From: Saprospiraceae bacterium
GTDB lineage: Bacteria > Bacteroidota > Bacteroidia > Chitinophagales > Saprospiraceae
Assembly (NCBI GenBank): GCA_027031145.1
Contig: JALVEG010000463.1
Span: forward strand, 1 to 8,624
Reading direction: 5' to 3'
Length of the DNA stretch: 8,624 nucleotides
The notes beneath the pieces were generated by a model, which did no database searches, was not told the DNA's origin, and worked only from the letters and a program-made list of their open reading frames with translations. Of the stretch, positions 1 to 5,238 are shown in pieces. Each line of letters begins with the position of its first letter. Within the stretch, counting starts at the first letter, position 1. The translations under genes were made by a program, and so were the position numbers.

Positions 1-124
1 ATAAAGAAAAAAATCGTTTCATTGTTATAAAATTTAATAATTAATTAATCACAAAAAATGTTTCATTCTTACAGACGTTATAGTGAAGCAAAAAGGTTGG
101 AAAAATCAATAAATTTTTATCATT

Positions 125-931
125 ATGTCTAAACAAATTTTAATAACCGGATCAACAGACGGAATAGGAAAAGCTACAGCTACTCATCTGGCAAAAGAAG
201 GTCATCATATAATTGTTCATGGCAGAAACAGTAATAAAGCAACTGATACTGCTGAAGAGATAAAAATAAAAACCGGTAATAATAATATTGATACTCTCTC
301 TTTAGATTTTTCTTCTCTGGCAGAAGTTCAAGATGCAAGCAAATCTTTATTGGAAAAATTTGATCATATTGATGTTTTGATCAATAATGCTGCGGTTATT
401 ACTCCTGAATACACGGAAAGTAAAGATGGAATGGAATTGACTTTTCAGGTAAATTATCTTGCACCGTTTTTATTGACTCTAAATCTATTGCCATTATTAA
501 AAATAAAACCCGGTTCACAAATAATCAATATTGCTTCAATTGCACATGCTGAAAATATCGATTTTGATAATATCTTAAATCTCAAATATTTTGATCCTTA
601 TTCCGCTTATGAAATTTCCAAATTGGGTAATATTTTATTTACCTATAAACTGGCAAGAGATCTGAAAAATGAAAAAATTGCCGTAAATTGTCTTCATCCC
701 GGTGTCATAAGCACAAAATTACTACATGTGTTGTGGTCAGGAGGTGCTCCTGTTGAAAATGCTGTAGGAGTAATTAAAAATACAATGCTGCAGGCAGAAA
801 AAAATAATATTACAGGCAAGTTTTTTACCGGTAATTCACCTTCCCGGTCTTCTGCTGTTTCCTATGATGAAATAATTCAGCAAAAAATGTGGGATTATTC
901 TATGGAATTGTTAAAGTATCTACTCAGGTAG
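125..931 (+). CDS. Short-chain dehydrogenase/reductase (SDR), retinol-dehydrogenase-like
   Basis: This 268-residue protein is a classical SDR, expected to be a cytoplasmic NAD(P)H-dependent oxidoreductase acting on a carbonyl or alcohol. The Rossmann glycine motif TGSTDGIG is at residues 8-15, the NNAA motif at 87-90, the structural Asn in FQVN at 110, the catalytic Ser at 138, and the YxxxK pair at Tyr162 and Lys166. An HPGVIST segment follows at 191-197. All four tetrad residues are present, so it should be active. The layout resembles retinol dehydrogenase/WW-domain-oxidoreductase-type SDRs, but the substrate cannot be read from the sequence. An arginine (HGRN, 31-34) after the second strand suggests NADPH preference (inference). 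The ATG at 125 has no Shine-Dalgarno and no clear TAnnTTTG box upstream. The last five codons (KYLLR) and the TAG stop lie in the left arm of the palindrome at 915-1078, so the C-terminus may have been rewritten by an insertion. Confidence 0.93.
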   Translation: MSKQILITGSTDGIGKATATHLAKEGHHIIVHGRNSNKATDTAEEIKIKTGNNNIDTLSLDFSSLAEVQDASKSLLEKFDHIDVLINNAAVITPEYTESKDGMELTFQVNYLAPFLLTLNLLPLLKIKPGSQIINIASIAHAENIDFDNILNLKYFDPYSAYEISKLGNILFTYKLARDLKNEKIAVNCLHPGVISTKLLHVLWSGGAPVENAVGVIKNTMLQAEKNNITGKFFTGNSPSRSSAVSYDEIIQQKMWDYSMELLKYLLR

Positions 932-1078
932 GGTGCTTTTGAAATGAAAAAATTCAATTTTTTTGCTAGATGAAGCTCATTTTTTGAAGGCATAGTGGAG
1001 CTACGTCAAAAAAAATAGCTGAAATATTGCAAAAAAAGTGTTTTTTTCAATCAAAATGATTCTACCTGAGTAGATACT
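915..1078. repeat. 164-bp imperfect palindrome with 17-bp perfect terminal inverted repeats (MITE-like)
   Basis: The ends are exact reverse complements: AGTATCTACTCAGGTAG at 915-931 and its complement at 1062-1078. Pairing continues inward with interruptions. A CTTTTGA-like block faces TCAAAA, GAAAAAA (946-952) faces TTTTTTTC (1041-1048), TTTTTTTGC (958-966) faces GCAAAAAAA (1029-1037), and AGCT (974-977) faces AGCT (1017-1020). The tip is about 993-1003, TAG-TGGAG-CTA. As RNA it would fold into one long hairpin. TTAA lies just outside both ends (911-914 and 1080-1083, one base off on the right), which could be a target duplication or chance. It codes for nothing itself, but its left end supplies the stop of the dehydrogenase gene. 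It may work as a terminator between the two plus-strand genes. Whether it is a multicopy element cannot be seen from one window. Confidence 0.8.
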
Positions 1079-1090
1079 ATTAAAATCCAG

Positions 1091-1103
1091 AGGAATAATT
1101 CCT
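1091..1103. promoter_or_regulatory. Short palindrome upstream of the patatin gene (possible operator)
   Basis: AGGAAT-A-ATTCCT is a perfect 6-bp inverted repeat around one central base, 42 bp before the patatin-gene start. The position would suit a regulator site, but such short palindromes arise by chance in AT-rich DNA. No perfect TAnnTTTG box was found here; the nearest is TATCGTTG at 1131-1138, a 7-of-8 fit that lies too close to the start to be persuasive. Confidence 0.2.
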
Positions 1104-1145
1104 GGTAAATTCTAATAAAAACATCTTGAATATCGTTGGAATAAT

Positions 1146-3353
1146 ATGAAGAGTATCGTAATTTATATTCTGCATTCTTTGTTGTTATTTTCAAATATCC
1201 TTTATTCCCAGGATACTTTGAATAAACCTGTTGTTGCTCTGGTTCTAAGCGGGGGAACAGCTAAGGGACTTTCTCATATCGGAGTGATAAAAACACTGGA
1301 AGAAATTGGTATAAAGCCGGATATTATTGTTGGCACAAGTATGGGAAGTATTGTTGGGGGATTGTATTCCATGGGATATTCAACTGAAGATCTGGAAAAA
1401 ATTGCCCTTAATACAGACTGGTACAAATATCTAAGCAATGACACTGACCTTCGAAAAATAAATATTGAGCAAAAAGATGAATTTTCAGATTATTTATTTG
1501 ATTTTATTATAAAAAAGAAAAAACCGGATCCCGGTAAAGGGCTTGTTTACGGGCATGAACTGGAACTATACCTTAATAAGATAACTTATCCGGCTAATAA
1601 ATATGATAATTTTGATCAATTTCCAATCAAATACAGGGCTATTGCCGTTGATGTTTTAAAAGCTGAAAAATATGTTTTTAAAGACGGTCCATTAGCTGTT
1701 GCTTTGCGTTCCAGTATGTCTTTACCAACGATTTTTATTCCTAAAAAATATAACGGAAAATTATTGGTTGACGGTGGAGTACTTGATAATTTCGGGGTGG
1801 ATGTTGCTTTGGAAAACGGAGCGGATATAATCATTGGTTCCAATGTAGGCAGAATGAATCTTGATGAAGAACAACTTGGGTCATTTCCAAAATTATTTTG
1901 GTTGATAACCATGATAGGATCCAAACAAAATTATGATAAATACAAAGACTCGGTAGATGTGTTGATAGAACCACCTGTTTTGGATTTGGGTACACGGTTT
2001 GATAAGGCAGCGGAAATTATGAAAATAGGTTATGAAACAGCACAAAAACATAAAAAAGATCTTTTAGCAATCAAGAGAAAGTTAGATGAATATGAAAATA
2101 AACCTGTAAGAAATATAAGATTTAATAAAAATCAGGTATATCCTATTACAGATATAAATATCAACGGACTGAAAAATAAAAATTATAAAAAACAACTAAC
2201 AACTTTTTTAAAGAAAAAATTGGGTAGGAGGGTTTCTCATCAAATGATAAAATCTGAAATAGATGATCTATACGGTTCCGGAGAATTTGCATATATCAAT
2301 TATTCTCTTAGTAAAACACCCGGAAAAAATGAATATAAACTTATACTGAATTGTCAACAATTGCCTTTAAATACTTTCGGGGTTGGTATTCATTATTCGG
2401 ATCAGGTTGATTTTGGAATTATCGGAAGTTTAACTTCAAGAAATTATCTTTTGCCAAACTCAAAATTTAATATAAAGGGAAGAGTTTCAAAATATCCTTA
2501 TGTCAGTCAATATTTTACCAAATATTTTCTAGATCAAACCCGGTTTGGAATCCGGCAATCCTTTTATTATTTTAATGACCGCATCTCTATTTATGAAGGA
2601 AATAATAAATTGACTGCTTATGATAGAAATTTCATTGTCCCCGGATTTAATATTTTTGTATCTCAAACCAAAAACAGTTTAATGAATTTGGGCTACAAGT
2701 ACACTTTATCATCCTACAAAGATGTTTTCAGTTATGCTTTTGAAGATGTTACAGAAAGTATATTGCAAAAAAATACTTTATTCCTTTTGTACTATTTTAA
2801 TTCTATCGATGATAAATACTTTGCAACAACAGGAAATATATTTAAAGCTAAATTAAGTTATAATTTTTTTCCTGTTATTGAACAACATTTCAAAAATAAT
2901 GAATATGAAGAAGAGGTATATCCTGATTATTTGAATATTCAATTCCGGTGGGAAAATTATTTTTCTTTGAACAATAACTGGACATGGGAAAATGGTATTT
3001 GCGCTGAATATTCCGGTTTATCTGATGTACCATTTATATTAAAAACCAAAACAATGGGAGGAATGTTTCCCGATAATGAATACCAGAGTTCTTTTTGGGG
3101 ATTTCCCGACAATTATCTGATCACAGCAAATAAATTTGTTGTCCGGACAGGATTAAGATATCGATTTGAAAAAAATATATATTTTAGAACTTTGTTTAAT
3201 TTCGGTATCTCAGACAATTGGAAATATCATTATGGAGGGGGATTTGCTGCAATTATAAAAACTCCTTTTGGTCCTGTTATTGCAGGAGTTACAAAATCAT
3301 TGGAATATAAATATCCTGTAATTCATATAAATATAGGAGTGATTCAAAAATAA
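1146..3353 (+). CDS. Patatin-like phospholipase with POTRA and outer-membrane beta-barrel (type Vd autotransporter, PlpD/FplA-like)
   Basis: This 735-residue protein has the architecture of type Vd secreted phospholipases. Residues 1-21 are a Sec signal peptide (Lys then a hydrophobic core, likely cut near LYS-QD). The patatin domain spans about 28-225, with the oxyanion-hole motif GGTAKG (36-41), the nucleophile elbow GTSMG (Ser65) and the DGG motif (Asp209), so the Ser-Asp dyad is intact. A linker rich in Lys and Glu follows, then one POTRA-like domain at about 333-405 (starting PITDININGLKN). The region from about 410 to the end is rich in alternating aromatic and polar residues typical of an Omp85-family barrel. 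The known relatives P. aeruginosa PlpD and Fusobacterium FplA hydrolyse phospholipids at the cell surface or after release; the same role is inferred here. It converges on the guanine deaminase gene with only 21 bp between stops and no obvious terminator. The length is close to that of PlpD, so it appears complete. Confidence 0.92.
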   Translation: MKSIVIYILHSLLLFSNILYSQDTLNKPVVALVLSGGTAKGLSHIGVIKTLEEIGIKPDIIVGTSMGSIVGGLYSMGYSTEDLEKIALNTDWYKYLSNDTDLRKINIEQKDEFSDYLFDFIIKKKKPDPGKGLVYGHELELYLNKITYPANKYDNFDQFPIKYRAIAVDVLKAEKYVFKDGPLAVALRSSMSLPTIFIPKKYNGKLLVDGGVLDNFGVDVALENGADIIIGSNVGRMNLDEEQLGSFPKLFWLITMIGSKQNYDKYKDSVDVLIEPPVLDLGTRFDKAAEIMKIGYETAQKHKKDLLAIKRKLDEYENKPVRNIRFNKNQVYPITDININGLKNKNYKKQLTTFLKKKLGRRVSHQMIKSEIDDLYGSGEFAYINYSLSKTPGKNEYKLILNCQQLPLNTFGVGIHYSDQVDFGIIGSLTSRNYLLPNSKFNIKGRVSKYPYVSQYFTKYFLDQTRFGIRQSFYYFNDRISIYEGNNKLTAYDRNFIVPGFNIFVSQTKNSLMNLGYKYTLSSYKDVFSYAFEDVTESILQKNTLFLLYYFNSIDDKYFATTGNIFKAKLSYNFFPVIEQHFKNNEYEEEVYPDYLNIQFRWENYFSLNNNWTWENGICAEYSGLSDVPFILKTKTMGGMFPDNEYQSSFWGFPDNYLITANKFVVRTGLRYRFEKNIYFRTLFNFGISDNWKYHYGGGFAAIIKTPFGPVIAGVTKSLEYKYPVIHINIGVIQK

Positions 3354-3374
3354 TAACTTGCACAGCACAAGAAA

Positions 3375-3866
3375 TTAATATTCAATCTTATCTTCTTTCT
3401 TTTTCCACCCCGTAAATACTAATTGAGCTTTGTTTCTTAATAGTTGCTCCATCGGAATTTTTCTTTTGTCAACAGGTTTTTCTATTTCCTCATAAATAAA
3501 TTCATCATCAAATCCGGCATCTGCAGCATCATCTTTGGTTGCAGCAAAATATACCGTTTTGGGTCTTGCCCAGTAGATAGCGCCTAAACACATAGGACAT
3601 GGTTCACAACTTGTATATATATCACAACCATCCAACTGAAACGATTTTAAATTCTTGCAGGCATCCCTGATTGCCGATATTTCTGCATGAGCTGTAGGGT
3701 CATTGTCACTGGTCACCCTGTTGCTTCCTTTCCCTATTATTTCACCGTCTTTTACTACGATTGCACCAAACGGGCCTCCTTGACCAGATTCCATACTTTT
3801 TTTAGCCAGGTCAATGGCTTTCTGCATAAAAAACTCTTTTGATTTGTGTTTTTCGTTTTTCTTCAT
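3375..3866 (-). CDS. guaD: Guanine deaminase (cytidine deaminase superfamily, B. subtilis GuaD type)
   Basis: It should convert guanine to xanthine and ammonia in the cytoplasm, feeding purine salvage or breakdown. With the ATG at 3866 the protein has 163 residues (B. subtilis GuaD has 156). The zinc site is complete: PTAHAE gives His60 and the proton-shuttling Glu62, and SCEPCPMC gives Cys90 and Cys93. GFDD (Asp121) and Asn49 match the purine-recognition Asp114 and Asn42 of the B. subtilis enzyme as I recall it. The chain ends in ...KKEDKIEY; the terminal Tyr matches the C-terminal Tyr156 that reaches a neighbouring active site in that domain-swapped enzyme. These features favour guanine deaminase over tRNA adenosine deaminase (TadA). 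An upstream in-frame TTG at 3884 is possible but overlaps the -7 box at 3882-3889. A start at the ATG at 3827 would remove conserved N-terminal residues, so 3866 is preferred. Confidence 0.93.
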   Translation of the reverse strand: MKKNEKHKSKEFFMQKAIDLAKKSMESGQGGPFGAIVVKDGEIIGKGSNRVTSDNDPTAHAEISAIRDACKNLKSFQLDGCDIYTSCEPCPMCLGAIYWARPKTVYFAATKDDAADAGFDDEFIYEEIEKPVDKRKIPMEQLLRNKAQLVFTGWKKKEDKIEY

Positions 3867-3881
3867 TTTCCATATTTGACA

Positions 3882-3889
3882 CAAAATTA
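3882..3889 (-). promoter_or_regulatory. Probable -7 box of the guanine deaminase promoter
   Basis: Reading the minus strand, TAATTTTG matches the Bacteroidota -7 consensus TAnnTTTG exactly. It ends 15 bases before the ATG at 3866, implying a very short leader. No clear TTTG -33 element lies 17-23 bp further upstream, so confidence is moderate. Its overlap with the alternative TTG start argues against that longer start. Confidence 0.45.
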
Positions 3890-3990
3890 CCTGATTTTGA
3901 TAATACTGCTATATTTATTGTGAATTTTATTTAATTGGTCCATCAATTTTATCTTGTATTTACTAAACATTGCAACTGAAAATTAAAATC

Positions 3991-4305
3991 TCAAGGATAC
4001 CAAAGAACATCTTCAAAATCCACAACTGTATTATCTACAACCTTTATTCCTTCTGCTTCCAATAGCTTTTGCATCATATCCGGAGCAGGAAAATGATTTC
4101 TTCCTGTTAATTCTCCTTTGCGATTTACAACCCTGTGTGCAGGAACAGAAAAATCACTTGAAAAACTTTTGTTTAATGCCCAACCTACCATTCTGGCAGA
4201 GCCCAATTCAAGGTAAGTAGCTATAATACCATAAGTCGTTACTCTACCCTGAGGTATTTTCCTTGTAAGTTCATATACTTTTTGAAAATAATTGTCTTCC
4301 TTCAA
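3991..4305 (-). CDS. Alkyltransferase-like (ATL) protein, MGMT/Ogt DNA-binding domain without the acceptor cysteine
   Basis: This 104-residue protein matches the C-terminal DNA-binding domain of O6-alkylguanine-DNA alkyltransferases: helix-turn-helix start IPQGRVTTYGIIA (17-29), the arginine-finger helix SARMVGWALN (Arg38), and the active-site motif. In that motif the usual PCHRVV reads PAHRVV at 55-60, with Ala56 in place of the alkyl-accepting Cys. It therefore cannot take up alkyl groups itself. Known ATL proteins (E. coli YbaZ with Trp, a Thermus protein with Ala) bind O6-alkylguanine, flip the base and hand the lesion to nucleotide excision repair; the same is inferred here. The start is TTG at 4305: an in-frame TAA lies two codons upstream and the first internal ATG (residue 39) would destroy the fold. 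A perfect -7 box lies just upstream. It is read in the same direction as the guanine deaminase gene, 124 bp ahead of it, but each has its own likely promoter. Confidence 0.93.
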   Translation of the reverse strand: MKEDNYFQKVYELTRKIPQGRVTTYGIIATYLELGSARMVGWALNKSFSSDFSVPAHRVVNRKGELTGRNHFPAPDMMQKLLEAEGIKVVDNTVVDFEDVLWYP

Positions 4306-4320
4306 TTGTTATCTTTTTAG

Positions 4321-4328
4321 CAAATATA
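4321..4328 (-). promoter_or_regulatory. Probable -7 box of the ATL gene promoter
   Basis: The minus strand reads TATATTTG, an exact fit to TAnnTTTG, ending 15 bases before the TTG start at 4305. The -33 region holds only a run of T and C (TTTTCTTTTC) rather than a clean TTTG. The position supports the TTG start and indicates a leader of roughly 10 bases. Confidence 0.5.
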
Positions 4329-4423
4329 AATTAATCTTGAAAAGAAAATTAATATTGAATGCTTTTTTTGAATGCTTCATATTTCGTTGTCAACGGTATA
4401 TCCAGGAGAAAGTTTTTTAAAAA

Positions 4424-4491
4424 CACAGGTTATTACTGAAACGAGATTGCCACGCTTCCGCTCGCAAATTCGTAGCTCTTTTTAACCTGTG
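4424..4491. repeat. 9-bp inverted repeat CACAGGTTA / TAACCTGTG
   Basis: CACAGGTTA at 4424-4432 is exactly complementary to TAACCTGTG at 4483-4491. The pair encloses the left arm (4445-4466) of the larger GC-rich inverted repeat, so the two structures interlock and could not both form at once. Confidence 0.5.
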
Positions 4492-4605
4492 ACGGTATTT
4501 GTAGGGAACTAATAAAGGGGTTGTGGTAATTTTGAAGCCAAAACAAAAAGGATGCTGGTATTTTGTATTTTTGAAACATGATTCTGCGAGCGAAGCGTGG
4601 CAGTC
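4445..4605. repeat. GC-rich inverted repeat GATTGCCACGCTT(C)CGCTCGCA
   Basis: The left arm at 4445-4466 (GATTGCCACGCTTCCGCTCGCA) pairs with the right arm at 4585-4605 (TGCGAGCGAAGCGTGGCAGTC) except for one extra C and one T/C change. Similarity continues outward (AAACGAGA against AAACAAGA). About 118 bp separate the arms. From memory, the word TTGCGAGCGAAGCGTGGCAATC recurs as a dispersed intergenic repeat in many bacterial genomes, so each arm may be one degenerate copy of such an element. This is recollection and was not searched. Confidence 0.65.
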
Positions 4606-4636
4606 TTGTTTAGCTTTGGGGTAGCTTTTTTTGCAA

Positions 4637-4687
4637 CGCTGCCTCCCCCCGATGAAACATTTCATGTGTTTCACGGGGCAAGCAGCG
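4637..4687. repeat. Strong hairpin with CCCCGATGAAACA / TGTTTCACGGGG stem
   Basis: The outer stem CGCTGC (4637-4642) pairs with GCAGCG (4682-4687). The inner stem CCCCGATGAAACA (4647-4659) pairs with TGTTTCACGGGG (4667-4678) apart from one bulged A. The small loop is near 4660-4666. It is stable on paper and could end transcription or be an independent repeat, but no U-tract follows on the plus strand. On the minus strand a T-poor stretch follows, so classic intrinsic termination is not evident. Confidence 0.55.
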
Positions 4688-4775
4688 GGGGATTAATACA
4701 CCCAAAATGAAAAAATTTTGAATTTAAACTAAATTTTGTTTTTAACTTTTAAGGTTTTAATATGTGGGGTTTATT

Positions 4776-4791
4776 CCCCCGCTGGCGGGGG
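4776..4791. repeat. Compact GC palindrome CCCCCGCTGGCGGGGG with G-rich tail
   Basis: CCCCCG and CGGGGG form a 6-bp stem around CTGG. It is followed by GTTAGGGGGTGG up to about 4802. The whole unit stands out in the AT-rich background, and its C-tract/G-tract build resembles a short dispersed intergenic repeat that I recall from Bacteroidota genomes (unsearched). Confidence 0.5.
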
Positions 4792-4851
4792 TTAGGGGGT
4801 GGAATTTTGGGTTTTATTTAATTATTTTGAAATTCAGTTATGAATATTTCA

Positions 4852-4968
4852 CAGAGGGGGTTGATGTGCAAAAAAAAGCAATAAAGATTATTTTGAAATA
4901 AAAGTGGAGAAAAACATAAGGGGGAGCGTAAAGCTTTTGCGGGTGGGCAGAGGGGGCAGCTGTGCAAA
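4852..4968. repeat. Imperfect direct repeat CAGAGGGGGnnGnTGTGCAAA, two copies 96 bp apart
   Basis: 4852-4872 and 4948-4968 agree at 18 of 21 positions: both read CAGAGGGGG, then a divergent four-base core, then TGTGCAAA. A related word in the opposite orientation lies at 4627-4650 (TTTTTTTGCAACGCTGCC before a C-run). This suggests three degenerate copies of one motif, although the third is weak. Confidence 0.45.
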
Positions 4969-5115
4969 GAACCTGAAAATTGAAACTTCCAAACATCAAA
5001 ACAAAGTCCTCTGTCAAATAAATTTAACAGTCCAAACCACCCGTTTCAAAAAACCTGAAACCTGCAACACTCCAACCTGCAACATGAAACAAAATGAGGT
5101 CTCATAAGTACGGTA

Positions 5116-5204
5116 GGTGTATTTCATTTTTTCGCATTGCGGGTTGGGTTCTCCTTTAGGAGTCAGAGGCGAAGGAAGGGAAAAGCGAAAAAATGAAATT
5201 CACC
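5116..5204. repeat. 20-bp inverted repeat downstream of the htrA gene (MITE-like or terminator)
   Basis: GGTGTATTTCATTTTTTCGC at 5116-5135 and GCGAAAAAATGAAATTCACC at 5185-5204 are complementary at 19 of 20 positions, and weak pairing extends outward (CGGTA at 5111 against CGAACG at 5205). The 49-bp interior contains its own small hairpin, CTCCT-TT-AGGAG at 5151-5162. It begins 35 bp past the htrA stop on the minus strand, so it could help end that transcript, but its form also fits a small nested mobile repeat. Confidence 0.65.
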
Positions 5205-5238
5205 CGAACGGATGTTTTATTTTCTATTAAACAAATCA

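Larger units (their letters stand above)
4329..5238. other. Repeat-rich intergenic region without a credible gene
   Basis: About 0.9 kb between the ATL promoter and the end of the htrA gene. It is visibly richer in G and C runs than its surroundings and holds at least five separate repeat structures, listed individually: inverted repeats at 4424-4491, 4445-4605, 4637-4687, 4776-4791 and 5116-5204, plus a direct repeat pair at 4852-4872 and 4948-4968. Two open frames cross it (4417-4674 minus, 4904-5107 plus), but both are built from repeat sequence and match no protein I know. It looks like an intergenic site where short dispersed elements have accumulated. No tRNA, riboswitch or known small RNA was recognised. 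Confidence 0.7.

Noticed and set aside
1616..1924. Minus-strand open frame inside the patatin gene
   Set aside because: It is antisense to the catalytic domain, whose motifs are clearly coding on the plus strand.
3357..3371. CTTG...CAAG stem between the convergent patatin and guaD genes as a terminator
   Set aside because: Only four base pairs form and no T-tract follows on either strand.
3991..4305. Active O6-methylguanine-DNA methyltransferase
   Set aside because: The acceptor Cys of PCHR is Ala56 here, so alkyl transfer is not possible; ATL is the better call.
4417..4674. 85-residue minus-strand open frame with many Cys, Lys and Arg
   Set aside because: Both ends are made of the inverted repeats at 4445-4605 and 4637-4687; the peptide (CHASLAES and RAEAWQS parts) is a translation of the repeat arms, with no recognisable domain.
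5051..5090. Tandem repeat of CCTGAAAC/CCTGCAACA units
   Set aside because: Only two to three degenerate copies without fixed spacing; too weak to call a CRISPR or a true tandem array.
4904..5107. 67-residue plus-strand open frame
   Set aside because: It runs through the G-rich direct repeat and a degenerate CCTGCAACA tandem near 5061-5090. Its composition is unlike the neighbouring proteins and there is no promoter or ribosome site.
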